DNA of 48,952 nucleotides, from positions 1 through 48,952 of the IMG/VR virus record IMGVR_UViG_3300012210_000002, one strand, 5' to 3'. This stretch comes from a virus. This document shows positions 1 through 7,309 of this stretch, in pieces (within the stretch, counting starts at the first letter, position 1; the number at the start of each line of letters is the position of its first letter). The translations under genes and the position numbers were made by a program. The notes below the pieces were generated by a model. The model was not told where the DNA came from. It did not search any database and saw only the letters and a program-made list of their open reading frames with translations.

Positions 1-123
1 ATGCTACCGCCGCAGACATTCTACGTGTAAACTGTGCTTTTTGTTTTGCCAAGAAGTCTTCGACCTTTTCTTTGTTTACTGTGTCGAACTTCCAAATCTG
101 TGGCCCATAGCTTAGAACATCAA
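1..123. repeat. Left copy of 123-bp terminal direct repeat
   Basis: Bases 1-123 are identical to 48830-48952. The reading frame of the terminase large subunit continues correctly through the join and stops at a TAG made of base 1 and bases 48829-48828, so the two ends are one sequence seen twice. The likely explanation is assembler overlap on a circular or circularly permuted phage genome of 48,829 bp. A true 123-bp physical terminal repeat is possible but cannot be told apart here. Confidence 0.95.
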
Positions 124-1882
124 GCAAGTCGATAAGACTCTTCCGTTGTCCATAAGCCTCGGCTTCTTCTTTAACCTTATCACAATTTGCTTCGTCTAAC
201 CAAATCTCGTGTGCTTCGATCATAGGGATAAAGTTTTCAATCCGTTCTTGTTTTGCTCCCGCGTGTTGGGGAGTCTTTAGTGGGAGGAATGTGATTCCAG
301 AAAGTTCAGGGCGATCATACTTGTGGTCTTCTACGAACTCATTCAAGTGGTAGAGCAGATATTTTTGCGCGGCGACAGCCTCGACATAGACTTTCCGAAG
401 CTTCCACTTCACCGCAAAGAAAAAGATTTTCTGAACAAACTGTTTTATACCACAAGCCTCAGCCCATTGATCCAGCACATGTACTCTACGAGGATTACGC
501 TTTACTCCTGTCACCGCGATAGCATGACGACACCGGCCATCTTTACCAACTTCCTGTCCCATGTGTGATCCGCCGTGGTTAGGATCTACAACCATGTAGC
601 GATCATAGCTAGGACTAAGAACATACACATCCGGCTCTACGTTACCATCAGCAACCTTGTGGCGGAGCACTGTGCGGTACTGAGATACTGGCGCGGTTTC
701 AAAGAGTCTTGCTCGTGCTGGCGGCAGCTCTTTAGGAACCGAAAGTGCATTGTTAATCTTGCTAAGACTAAAGTACCGAAAGTCTCCAACATTGATCTTC
801 ACCTTGCTTGGATCAATTGGAAAATTAAGAAACTGACAAGAAAAATGATAACTACCAAGACGGCGCTTCCATTTAAGTAAAAGCTCTTTAGTCCACTCTT
901 CCGGGAAAATACAGTCACCAAAAGGATGTAGACTACAGCAACCGCCGAGAGCAGAGTGAGTAGTCCATGAGAAGTAAGGTTCTTCAGCTCGAATATGAGA
1001 GTTAAGATCATCATGACTCCAGCGGTTTCCTACTACAATTTCGTCAAAGTCTCTTCCAGGGTTATCTGGATCTCTGTCGGTTGCTCCAACCAGAATCTGA
1101 TGGTAGTCAATAGTATCTGCCATGACGATGGATGATTTGCGAGCTTCTCTTCCAACAAGATCATCTTCGACAATGACATTATAATGCCTAGATTGGAGAG
1201 CCGCTCCAACTCCGATAAAATCAAAAGTACCTTCTCCTTGGCCTCTTCCTGCTGGAGTTCTGAGTTGATGTAAAGACTCGTTGGTCCAAGTTTCTTTCTC
1301 TGTAGGAAGAATTTCAGGAAAAAGATGACGAAAGAATGTATTGTTCTCATAGTGATTCGCTATGCGAGTGCCGAGTTTTCTGGCATTAACTATCGTCTCA
1401 GACACTAGGAGGATTCTGATATCCTGGCTATGTGTACGGTGCATCCACGTAATGTAAAGATCACTATAGCCGATACTGGTAAAGAAATCTTCTTCCCGTC
1501 TTCCGAATGGAAGGGCTCTCCAACAAGGGAAACATTCCGAGTAAACTGTACTTTTGAAGTGATCTCTAGGTACTTCAATGCCATCTTTTAACCCGTCTTT
1601 CATTACGGTGAGGCACATTTGGTAGTGTAAGTTACGAGCCTTATCTGGATTCTTTGAAAAGCGATGCTTGCCGAGGACTACTGTGCTAAAATAATAAAGA
1701 TCCATAAGAGCGTTAGCCTTATAGATCATTTTCTTCTCAGCGGGATCATTGGTAATGTCTGTGGGAATTAGGTTATAACCTAAGATTGTCGATCGCGGAA
1801 CATAGTTCTCACCAGTAGAGCCTAGCTCTAGACTATCTAATGCGCGGAGTGCGTCTCTTACTTTCTGCTCTACTTGGGCCAA
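1..1882 (-). CDS. terL: Terminase large subunit (TerL), spanning the contig ends
   Basis: Translating the minus strand gives an open frame of 627 codons from a TTG at 1882; its stop is completed across the contig join at 48828. The ATPase half shows a Walker A variant PRDHFKST (residues 105-112) and a Walker B stretch VIVEDD (236-241). The C-terminal RNase H-like nuclease half shows VVDP with Asp433, VYVEA with Glu501, and Asp585/Asp588 in SLIDLLDVLSYG. The protein pumps DNA into the prohead and cuts concatemers. The start is uncertain: there is no in-frame ATG before 1729 (576 aa) and only a weak purine-rich stretch before the TTG. A strong terminator lies just upstream. The downstream gene starts on the base after the stop. 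Confidence 0.93.
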   Translation of the reverse strand, partial: MAQVEQKVRDALRALDSLELGSTGENYVPRSTILGYNLIPTDITNDPAEKKMIYKANALMDLYYFSTVVLGKHRFSKNPDKARNLHYQMCLTVMKDGLKDGIEVPRDHFKSTVYSECFPCWRALPFGRREEDFFTSIGYSDLYITWMHRTHSQDIRILLVSETIVNARKLGTRIANHYENNTFFRHLFPEILPTEKETWTNESLHQLRTPAGRGQGEGTFDFIGVGAALQSRHYNVIVEDDLVGREARKSSIVMADTIDYHQILVGATDRDPDNPGRDFDEIVVGNRWSHDDLNSHIRAEEPYFSWTTHSALGGCCSLHPFGDCIFPEEWTKELLLKWKRRLGSYHFSCQFLNFPIDPSKVKINVGDFRYFSLSKINNALSVPKELPPARARLFETAPVSQYRTVLRHKVADGNVEPDVYVLSPSYDRYMVVDPNHGGSHMGQEVGKDGRCRHAIAVTGVKRNPRRVHVLDQWAEACGIKQFVQKIFFFAVKWKLRKVYVEAVAAQKYLLYHLNEFVEDHKYDRPELSGITFLPLKTPQHAGAKQERIENFIPMIEAHEIWLDEANCDKVKEEAEAYGQRKSLIDLLDVLSYGPQIWKFDTVNKEKVEDFLAKQKAQFTRRMSAAVA

Positions 1883-1901
1883 GGCTTGCTTTCTTAAAAA
1901 T

Positions 1902-1931
1902 CAGGGAGCCCTAACGAGACTGGGCTCCCTG
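1902..1931 (-). terminator. Strong intrinsic terminator upstream of terL
   Basis: A 10-bp perfect stem (CAGGGAGCCC / GGGCTCCCTG) with a 10-nt loop is followed on the minus strand by A and five T. It sits between the beta-sandwich gene and terL, about 20 bases before the terL start, so it should limit readthrough into terL and the structural operon. Confidence 0.85.
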
Positions 1932-1945
1932 GTGTTGAGAATATT

Positions 1946-2425
1946 CTAAGCAACCTGACTCATCGTACCGCCGGTTACGTCTGTGACTTCAGAGAATGTA
2001 CCAGTCACAGTGGCGACAGAGCCGTCGGTGTTGGTGTAGGTCCAAGTGAGAGTGAGAGTCACGGGCTCAGTGGCAGAAGGGTTGATGGTGTTGGTGAAAG
2101 TAAGGCCGGTAGGATCGGTTGGGTCGAGCGTGATTATATCCGCCGCGTCTGCACTGGAGACTACGGCTTGTGCTGCGAAGGTTTTGACACCAGCGGGAAG
2201 AGGAGACACTACAAACTTCGGGCTATTTCCTGGCTTCAATGCAATCATAAGATTTCCTGTCCGGCAGATTATACCGCCTGTTACATTGTGGGAGGGCTTA
2301 GTGTTTTCGAGAATCTCGTGGAGAGTTTTTTCTTGCTCCTCTAGTTCCTCAAGGACTTTGTGCTCAAACTTGTGCTCGCGTTCTTCTTCGAGTCTTCGTT
2401 CGTGTTCGTCGTGTGACTCGTACAC
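1946..2425 (-). CDS. Hypothetical protein: charged helix plus beta-sandwich domain
   Basis: 159 aa from a GTG at 2425 with GGAG seven bases upstream. Residues 1-45 are almost all Glu, His, Arg and Lys in a pattern suited to a coiled coil or extended helix. The rest is Thr/Val/Ser-rich with alternating hydrophobics and looks like an immunoglobulin-like or other beta-sandwich fold. I do not recognise a family. It is the last gene before the terminator at 1902-1931. A role as a capsid-surface or adhesion accessory is possible but only inferred from the domain type. Confidence 0.75.
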   Translation of the reverse strand: MYESHDEHERRLEEEREHKFEHKVLEELEEQEKTLHEILENTKPSHNVTGGIICRTGNLMIALKPGNSPKFVVSPLPAGVKTFAAQAVVSSADAADIITLDPTDPTGLTFTNTINPSATEPVTLTLTWTYTNTDGSVATVTGTFSEVTDVTGGTMSQVA

Positions 2426-2437
2426 TTGAGACTCCTG

Positions 2438-2629
2438 CTACTTGGAAGTGAGTTTTGTAATCTCAGCTTTTGCGGTGGTGATGATATCGTCGTCGATGGT
2501 GTTCGCGGCGTAGAGAATATCAGCCAGGGGCTTCAACGCATCCGCGTTAGCTTTTTGAATGCCGTTGTAGATTTGTGAGAAAATTTGAATTCCCAGAGCA
2601 GAGAGGTTCGCAATCTCGATAGGGTCCAT
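2438..2629 (-). CDS. Small hypothetical helical protein
   Basis: 63 aa, mostly helical, with a hydrophobic N-terminal third (IANLSALGIQIFSQIY) and a charged C-terminus. No signal peptide or clear membrane span. Its ATG overlaps the TAA of the lipoprotein gene by one base (TAATG), so the two are probably translationally coupled. Function unknown. Confidence 0.7.
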   Translation of the reverse strand: MDPIEIANLSALGIQIFSQIYNGIQKANADALKPLADILYAANTIDDDIITTAKAEITKLTSK

Positions 2630-3111
2630 TACTTGCCTCCTAGAATGGTAGAGATCACACTAAGAGCCGTGCGAGCACCAATCATAGCGATGTCAAAGTC
2701 TTGTTTTGCAGTGGCGGATTTTAGATGTAAGTCGCCGTCTGACTGGAGTTGAGAGATTTGAGTAACCGCAGAGTTTGCACAGGTTGCAGCCGCAGCAGGT
2801 GTACTGGCGGCGCTGATACAGGAGTTGACGGTCTTGTCAATCTCCGCGATTGCTTTTACTGACTGTTGGATCAGAAGATGATCCGCGTCGGAGATCACAA
2901 CACAGCCGGAAGGCACTCCAGAAGCAACGCAGGCTTTTCCTTGGTTGTAGGTGAGGATTTCACCTTGCTGGAAGCCTTGTATTACGATCATCGCTTGTTC
3001 TGACGCGGTGGTGGCTTTTTGAAGCTGTGACGTGTTTGCTGGACAGCCGATGAGACAGGCTGTTAGTAGAATCACGATGCCTGTACTTATGATTGTTCCT
3101 AATCTTTTCAT
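2629..3111 (-). CDS. Predicted lipoprotein
   Basis: 160 aa. The N-terminus has MKR, a hydrophobic stretch and two overlapping lipobox matches, LTAC (Cys19) and LIGC (Cys23), as expected for export and lipidation by Lgt/LspA. The mature part is Ala/Ser/Gln-rich and helical, with three further cysteines in the middle. It is preceded by AGGAG at 9-10 bases. In phages, lipoproteins at such positions are usually outer spanins or superinfection-exclusion factors. This one is longer than most outer spanins, so the role stays open. Confidence 0.75.
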   Translation of the reverse strand: MKRLGTIISTGIVILLTACLIGCPANTSQLQKATTASEQAMIVIQGFQQGEILTYNQGKACVASGVPSGCVVISDADHLLIQQSVKAIAEIDKTVNSCISAASTPAAAATCANSAVTQISQLQSDGDLHLKSATAKQDFDIAMIGARTALSVISTILGGK

Positions 3112-3154
3112 CCTTACTCCTAAACTTCAGACTGGTTTAAACAAAGCTCATACT

Positions 3155-3180
3155 CTAAAACCCATGCTGTGATCCAGCAT
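3155..3180 (-). terminator. Possible weak terminator after the 92-aa gene
   Basis: On the minus strand ATGCTG-gatca-CAGCAT forms a 6-bp stem followed by GGG and four T. It sits between the 92-aa gene (stop at 3220) and the lipoprotein start at 3111. Confidence 0.4.
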
Positions 3181-3219
3181 ACGTGTATCGGTCGCCAGCA
3201 TGTTATGAACTCAGGCATT

Positions 3220-3498
3220 TTATTTCTCTGCTAGTTTCTTCTCAAGTGCCTCTGTCTTTGCAGCTTGTCCTTGTTGATAGGACATCCACTCACAGTAACA
3301 ACTCGCCGGACGATCAGTGTCTCCTTGGTAAAGAAACACAGAAGTCTCCGCGTAAGTTTTTCCATTAGCATTACATACAGCCAGATTCACCATAGTATCT
3401 GAATGCACATACGCCACAATCGCCGCGTTTGGTTGTTCATCAGGAGAGCTACCATCCTGGTGAAACCACACTACCCTACCAATCGTAGGCTTAATCAT
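3220..3498 (-). CDS. Conserved-type phage hypothetical protein
   Basis: 92 aa with AAGGAG five bases before the ATG. The body starts MIKPTIGRVVWF, carries AAIVAYVHSD and ends with WMSYQQGQAAKTEALE. I recognise this as a widespread small phage protein that often lies near lysis or terminase genes and has no known function. The start is hydrophobic and beta-rich; the C-terminus is helical. Confidence 0.78.
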   Translation of the reverse strand: MIKPTIGRVVWFHQDGSSPDEQPNAAIVAYVHSDTMVNLAVCNANGKTYAETSVFLYQGDTDRPASCYCEWMSYQQGQAAKTEALEKKLAEK

Positions 3499-3517
3499 TT
3501 CTGCTCCTTCTTAGTCA

Positions 3518-3667
3518 CTACTTCCAGACTAAATGATGAATTAGCTCAAGCACTCCAAACCCAACAACACCTAACAAAGCAAATGCTCCTATAACAGCTA
3601 GGACTATAAATGGTACAAGATATTTACCATCCAGTCCTGAATATGAATTACTACTGCCAAAATACAT
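3518..3667 (-). CDS. 49-aa single-span membrane peptide
   Basis: A short ORF with a good ribosome site (AAGGTGAG, about 3-7 bases before the ATG). The 49-residue product has a polar N-terminus, one long hydrophobic span (about residues 18-44, rich in Val, Leu, Ala and Gly) and a short His/Lys/Trp tail. Size, topology and position between terS and the lipoprotein fit a small holin, pinholin or inner-spanin-like peptide, but nothing proves which. Confidence 0.7.
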   Translation of the reverse strand: MYFGSSNSYSGLDGKYLVPFIVLAVIGAFALLGVVGFGVLELIHHLVWK

Positions 3668-3691
3668 TTGCTCACCTTGCTCGTGGCCGCG

Positions 3692-4441
3692 CTAGTTAAC
3701 ACTCCCACTCTTAGTAGGAAGATTTGCCAACACTGTCTGATCAAACTCTCCCTCGTCCGCCGCGCGCTCAAGCTCCACCAACGCCGCCTGTTGATCTATC
3801 TCCGAGATTGTTTCACAATTCGAGAAAGCTAGGTGAGCCGCAAGCGCATCCTTGGTATGATGGCTCGTACTGCCAGCGGCTGGCGCTGCTGATCGAATAG
3901 CCGCGATGACAGATCGTGAGGCTCTGTCCGTCTCCTCAAAGTCGAAGTGATCTACCGGCTTAATCTCAGTACGAGACACCTTCGCAAATGTTCCTTCACG
4001 GTCCATCAAGTCTTGTGCCAAGGCTACTTGGTGCTTCCGCTCTGCTAGTGTAATCGGTTGCCGTTGTATCTCGTTGGCGAGCAACTGCAACGCTGGCGGT
4101 AGAAGCTGTGTGAGCATTTCCTTGCGCTGTGCTTTGATGACGGAAAGCTGCGCATCATAATCTACAACCACGCCGTGTGTGATCGCCATACGGACAATCA
4201 GGTAGTCCGGCGACTTCATAATGTAAGAGAGTCGGTTGGTTGAAATCACAAGCATCGCCGCGATCTGTGGCTTGGTGAAGCCAGCATTCTCTAGACGGCA
4301 GATGTTCTCTAGTCTCCTTCGACTCTTAAAGTGTGAGCCACCAGCTCCACCTTTTCCAACCCGCTGTCCTAGCTGTCCTGTCTTCCCACTGATGCTACCA
4401 CCATAATGCAATGGTTTCGTGTTACTAGGATTAGTTGCCAT
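3692..4441 (-). CDS. terS: Terminase small subunit-like DNA-binding protein
   Basis: 249 aa from an ATG at 4441, chosen because GAGGAG lies nine bases upstream; a longer frame to 4504 has no ribosome site. An Arg/Lys/Gly-rich start is followed by a helix-turn-helix (ENAGFTKPQIAAMLVISTNR, about residues 57-76) and a long helical region expected to mediate oligomerisation. Small terminases recognise the packaging site and load TerL. terL lies about 1.8 kb downstream on the same strand, which supports the call. No catalytic motif is present. Confidence 0.72.
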   Translation of the reverse strand: MATNPSNTKPLHYGGSISGKTGQLGQRVGKGGAGGSHFKSRRRLENICRLENAGFTKPQIAAMLVISTNRLSYIMKSPDYLIVRMAITHGVVVDYDAQLSVIKAQRKEMLTQLLPPALQLLANEIQRQPITLAERKHQVALAQDLMDREGTFAKVSRTEIKPVDHFDFEETDRASRSVIAAIRSAAPAAGSTSHHTKDALAAHLAFSNCETISEIDQQAALVELERAADEGEFDQTVLANLPTKSGSVN

Positions 4442-4637
4442 CTTGTTCATCTCCTCGATTACGCGGCGACGGCGTCGCTGTATCCTTATATATAGGTGCT
4501 TCATCGGTCAATCCCGCAAACTCCTCGAAATGCTTTCTAAGTGCCTCGCGGAGTGGGCTTTGGTTCTTACTATGTTCTGTCTCATCCCTACTTATAGTCC
4601 ACCCTTGTACTAACTGCTTTTGAATGAGGGTATGCAT
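4431..4637 (-). CDS. 68-aa hypothetical protein, candidate leaderless first gene of the late operon
   Basis: The product begins MHTLIQKQLVQGW and ends in a polar, Asp/Arg/Asn-rich tail that overlaps the terS start by 11 bases. No SD motif at normal spacing precedes the ATG. Instead the promoter -10 box GATAAT ends seven bases before the A of ATG, so transcription should start on the start codon. An upstream GTG/ATG extension to 4754 would cross the promoter and is unlikely. Function unknown. Confidence 0.55.
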   Translation of the reverse strand: MHTLIQKQLVQGWTISRDETEHSKNQSPLREALRKHFEEFAGLTDEAPIYKDTATPSPRNRGDEQDGN

Positions 4638-4643
4638 GCCTTG

Positions 4644-4672
4644 ATTATCCCCTTTCGCCGCAGGCGTGTCAA
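4644..4672 (-). promoter_or_regulatory. Late-arm sigma70-type promoter with inverted repeat in the spacer
   Basis: On the minus strand: TTGACA (4672-4667), a 17-nt spacer, GATAAT (4649-4644). The spacer contains CGCC-TGC-GGCG, a perfect 4+4 inverted repeat that could be an operator. It drives the terS-side operon, and the next ATG begins six bases after the -10 box. Confidence 0.8.
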
Positions 4673-5009
4673 GCCCTAAATGCCCTGTTTTGACTATTTT
4701 CCGCCCTAAAATTACCCATCTTCCACCGCTCCGCGCCCGGCCTGGGTTGCACACTCAGAGTAAGATCATCTTTGGCGCTAGGAGTGCTTTTAATACTATA
4801 GTTTGAGATTTAGGATTTTTATAGAAAATTCGTAGCTGTGCCCCCACCGTTTATATGATCGAAGATCGTTTTTTGAGGCGGAGGTTGAGTCATGAGGGAT
4901 TAGGAGAGCCCTAGTGTTTATCAAAGAGTAAACACTACAGGTTGTGGTATTGACAGGCGTGCTATCATAAGATTACCGCAAGGTATGCGCGGTAGATTCG
5001 AGGGTTAGG
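4673..5009. other. Divergent intergenic region between the two transcription arms
   Basis: No gene seen. It holds a perfect inverted repeat AGTGTTTA-(8 nt)-TAAACACT at 4913-4936. It also holds a small hairpin with a T-run (GATC-gaa-GATC then T6, 4857-4874), and a TTGACA at 4950-4955 that lacks a convincing -10 box at normal spacing. The plus-arm promoter must lie here but I cannot place it with confidence. Confidence 0.6.
4913..4936. promoter_or_regulatory. Inverted repeat, possible operator of the early operon
   Basis: AGTGTTTA and TAAACACT form perfect 8-bp arms around an 8-nt centre. The half-site with one extra base on each side, GTAAACACTA, recurs at about 5426, just upstream of the 5465 gene. 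This suggests a protein-binding site rather than a terminator. Confidence 0.45.
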
Positions 5010-5420
5010 ATGGCTACTCAAGTATCAGATAGGATGGCCGAGCGTGTTAGAGCAAGGGCTGCGCAAGAGTATGACGCGCGGCAAGCTGGCATCGCAGCGG
5101 CCAAGGCAGCAAAGCAAGCGAAGCAGTTAGAGCGTACTCCAGTTGCGCCGCTGGCTAATGTGCCAAAGCTTAAAGCTAGGATGCGCGGTCCACTTGGAGA
5201 ACTAAAGATTAACCGCGACATGCTGGCCAAGGTTGAGTATGCGCCACAGAATGATCACATCGGTCTTGAGTCTATGGGATTTCAGTCTTGTAGACTGGCG
5301 AGCTATGCATTGTGGCTTGGACAGTTGGACATAGCAGCAATTCAGATGGTTCAAGAACACTTGGACTTGAGAATGGGTATCACGCGGATGACGGCATTGA
5401 TTAGCTATTCAATGCTGTAA
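5010..5420 (+). CDS. Hypothetical early protein
   Basis: 136 aa; GAGGGTTAGG precedes the ATG. Residues 1-45 are Ala/Lys/Arg/Gln-rich and predicted helical (a possible coiled coil or nucleic-acid-binding tail); the rest is a compact mixed domain. It is the first gene of the plus arm. No family recognised. Confidence 0.75.
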   Translation: MATQVSDRMAERVRARAAQEYDARQAGIAAAKAAKQAKQLERTPVAPLANVPKLKARMRGPLGELKINRDMLAKVEYAPQNDHIGLESMGFQSCRLASYALWLGQLDIAAIQMVQEHLDLRMGITRMTALISYSML

Positions 5421-5464
5421 GCAGTAAACACTAACCTTATTGCGCGTCGCGCAAGGGAGAGAAT

Positions 5465-5953
5465 ATGTCACAGCCAGAGTCAAAGCAGTTGACTGAGCAA
5501 GTTGCAACTAAGCTTGGAGTAACCTTCAACCCGTTCGACAAACTGTCAGTTGTGGAACTCGTCGCGCTGACCGGCCGCTACACGAAAGCATGGCGGAATG
5601 CTCATAGCGTAGACGTTGCGCTTGCACAAGTGGAATTTTCCTGCTCTACCGAGGAAGCTTGCTTCTATGCTGATCTGAAGTCTACAGCATCAGCCATTAT
5701 TGACCGTGACACTATCAGCACGGTCGGAGACAGCATCGCCGGTCTGGTACGTGGTATCGGCACAGCGCAGAAGGATGTGAGCCTTGGACTTATCAAAGCC
5801 GATTACGATACGCTGAAACCTGAACTCCAGAATGAAGTAGGCAAGCGCGTGCGGGATATCACAAACAAGACTTATGAGTCTGCGACCGCGTCAAAACTGC
5901 TCCAGATTCTGTACACTCACCTAGGAGTACGTGAGAAAGACTGGATGCGGTAG
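5465..5953 (+). CDS. Hypothetical early protein
   Basis: 162 aa with a ribosome site (AAGGGAGAG) upstream. Mostly alpha-helical, acidic, two cysteines, no membrane span or signal. A copy of the motif GTAAACACTA stands in the short gap before it. A terminator follows at 5979. Function unknown. Confidence 0.75.
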   Translation: MSQPESKQLTEQVATKLGVTFNPFDKLSVVELVALTGRYTKAWRNAHSVDVALAQVEFSCSTEEACFYADLKSTASAIIDRDTISTVGDSIAGLVRGIGTAQKDVSLGLIKADYDTLKPELQNEVGKRVRDITNKTYESATASKLLQILYTHLGVREKDWMR

Positions 5954-5978
5954 TAGCATAAAACCCGATGCTACGGAC

Positions 5979-6010
5979 AGAGGCCATGCTGGTATAGGTG
6001 GCCTTTGGTT
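5979..6010 (+). terminator. Intrinsic terminator
   Basis: AGAGGCCA / TGGCCTTT forms an 8-bp stem (one G-U) around a 12-nt loop, followed by TTGGTTTT. It closes the 5010-5953 pair of genes. Confidence 0.75.
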
Positions 6011-6452
6011 TTAGTAAAGAATAGGGGTACACCCCCCCTCTCTCTGTGTTCAACTAGTCATTTTAGACTGCAGGCTTCTCTCAAGCTCTCTCTTTTCAAC
6101 GAGTTGTGAGAGGGTGTCTCCCCTTGCTCGCATAACCCCCCGTCAGAGGGTCAGAAACGGCCTGAAGTCATATAGGGCGAGGTTTGTGCATATTAATGTC
6201 TCAATGCTTTTATGTCTTTACTGTATTAAAAAAAAAAAAATAATAAATATAATAAAGTAAGAACACTAAAGACACTACAACAAACAAGAATACTACAAAG
6301 AAAGCTCTCTCTGTGATGCTAAGGTGCAAAAAGCCTCTTCCTGAGCCGGGAAGGACCACGTGACAGGGGTATAGGCAAGCAAGGAGAGACAGGGTAACAG
6401 AACTCTTTGAAAACAAAAGGGTTACCAGAGGCGGGCAGTTCAAAACGACTAC
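6011..6452. other. Gene-free region with an A13 tract and AT-rich core; possible replication origin
   Basis: No ORF has a ribosome site here. The region has C-rich and CTCTCTCT-type blocks (6028-6140), then a strongly AT-rich core (about 6186-6300) with an uninterrupted A13 (6228-6240) followed by TAATAAATATAATAAA, then a mixed stretch with GGTAAC/GGTTACC. An AT-rich unwinding region next to early genes fits an origin, but I see no clear iterons. It could equally be a regulatory spacer. Confidence 0.35.
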
Positions 6453-6482
6453 TTGACAACCTACCCCCCAAGGGGGTATGAT
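6453..6482 (+). promoter_or_regulatory. Early promoter with C5/G5 inverted repeat in the spacer
   Basis: TTGACA (6453-6458), 18-nt spacer, TATGAT (6477-6482). The end of the spacer carries TACCCCC-caa-GGGGGTA (7-bp arms), running into the -10 box, so a bound protein would block RNA polymerase. It drives the gene at 6512. Confidence 0.78.
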
Positions 6483-6511
6483 TAAAAGAGTTGTTAAGGA
6501 GTGTGTGGATT

Positions 6512-7036
6512 ATGAGTTTTGAAAAAGCACTACAGCGTACAACGCTAGAGATTGAAGGACAGAAAGAATGGACGCAAGCGTATGAGTTGTATTGTAAGCA
6601 GTGTTCTGTGAATGCGCAGATGTTGAAGACTTTGCGCGGGAGAACAGATGACGCGGCGGAGTTGTTGAGGTTTAGGCAGAAGAGAGAGTTTAGCGCCCAA
6701 TGTAAAGAGTTCAACAAAGCTAGTTCTATATGGGCGACACAGCAGATAAATCATAGGTTAAGGCAAAAAGGGGTTAAAGACCCTGTGCTTAGTGTTTTTG
6801 AGCAGGCTAAGATTTTAGAAGTAAAACTCGCAATGACCGGCAGAGATTTAGCAGAGCTTGAGAGGACTCAGAGGATAATCAGTAATACCTCTCCTGAGAG
6901 ACTTGAGGCTATGAGACAAGCTGCATTGTCTTATCAGAGAAATACTACAACAGAAAGCTATGCTAAGTATGATCCCACAAATGGAGATTTTAATCCATTA
7001 CCTGTAAATGAGGAAGAACATGAAGAAGAACTCTAA
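6512..7036 (+). CDS. Hypothetical helical protein
   Basis: 174 aa from the ATG at 6512, which has AAGGAG ten bases upstream; the frame is open a little further upstream but without support. Sequence is highly charged, Gln/Arg/Glu-rich and helical, with two cysteines near residue 30 and an acidic tail (NEEEHEEEL). No family recognised. Confidence 0.72.
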   Translation: MSFEKALQRTTLEIEGQKEWTQAYELYCKQCSVNAQMLKTLRGRTDDAAELLRFRQKREFSAQCKEFNKASSIWATQQINHRLRQKGVKDPVLSVFEQAKILEVKLAMTGRDLAELERTQRIISNTSPERLEAMRQAALSYQRNTTTESYAKYDPTNGDFNPLPVNEEEHEEEL

Positions 7037-7166
7037 ACCTCATTGGGTTGTGAAGCTAGAAAGAATGCTCGAACGTGAGAGAAATGACCCTACTTTCATG
7101 GATTTCAAACCTTTACCACCAGCAAAAGAAGCAGAAGAAACAACAAAACCAAAAGAGAATGCTTAG
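7020..7166 (+). CDS. 48-aa hypothetical protein
   Basis: ATG at 7020 lies inside the end of the previous gene, with AGGA six bases upstream. The product starts MKKNSKPHWVVKLERMLERE and ends in a Lys/Glu/Pro-rich tail. Its last codons form the left arm of the hairpin at 7154-7177, so translation through the stop would open that hairpin. Confidence 0.6.
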   Translation: MKKNSKPHWVVKLERMLERERNDPTFMDFKPLPPAKEAEETTKPKENA

Positions 7167-7255
7167 GTGCATTCTCTAGGGCTCCACCGGTATACTCCTA
7201 AAGAATATTAAAAGTAATTTTAAGGAGTATCGTTTCACTGCTGGAGCCCTAGAGA
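7154..7255 (+). ncRNA. Structured RNA element A (mutually exclusive hairpins)
   Basis: Stem 1: AGAGAATGC (7154-7162) pairs with GCATTCTCT (7169-7177). Alternative outer stem: TCTCTAGGGCTCCA (7173-7186) pairs perfectly with 7242-7255 (14 bp). The two stems share 7173-7177, so they cannot form fully together. An inner stem ATACTCCT (7192-7199) / AGGAGTAT (7223-7230) is nested in the outer stem. Element C (8475-8613) has the same layout with compensatory changes. It could be an attenuator, an RNase III processing site or a small RNA. Confidence 0.65.
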
Positions 7256-7309
7256 GCGCAGCAAAAGCATAGAAAAACGCTGCAGACTCTACAAGGAGAA
7301 AATCGCCAG

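Noticed and set aside
799-1350. Two minus-strand ORFs (71 and 105 aa)
   Set aside because: They lie wholly inside terL in another frame and have no ribosome sites.
2046-2429. 127-aa plus-strand ORF opposite the charged-helix gene
   Set aside because: Ser/Arg/Cys-rich mirror of the Glu/His/Arg-rich minus-strand gene.
4857-4874. GATC-gaa-GATC plus T6 as a terminator
   Set aside because: Stem of only four base pairs in an intergenic region with no upstream plus-strand gene.
4950-4978. TTGACA at 4950-4955 as promoter of the plus arm
   Set aside because: No acceptable -10 box at 16-18 nt (TTACCG/TACCGC); nearby TATCAT and TAAGAT are too close. Left as uncertain.
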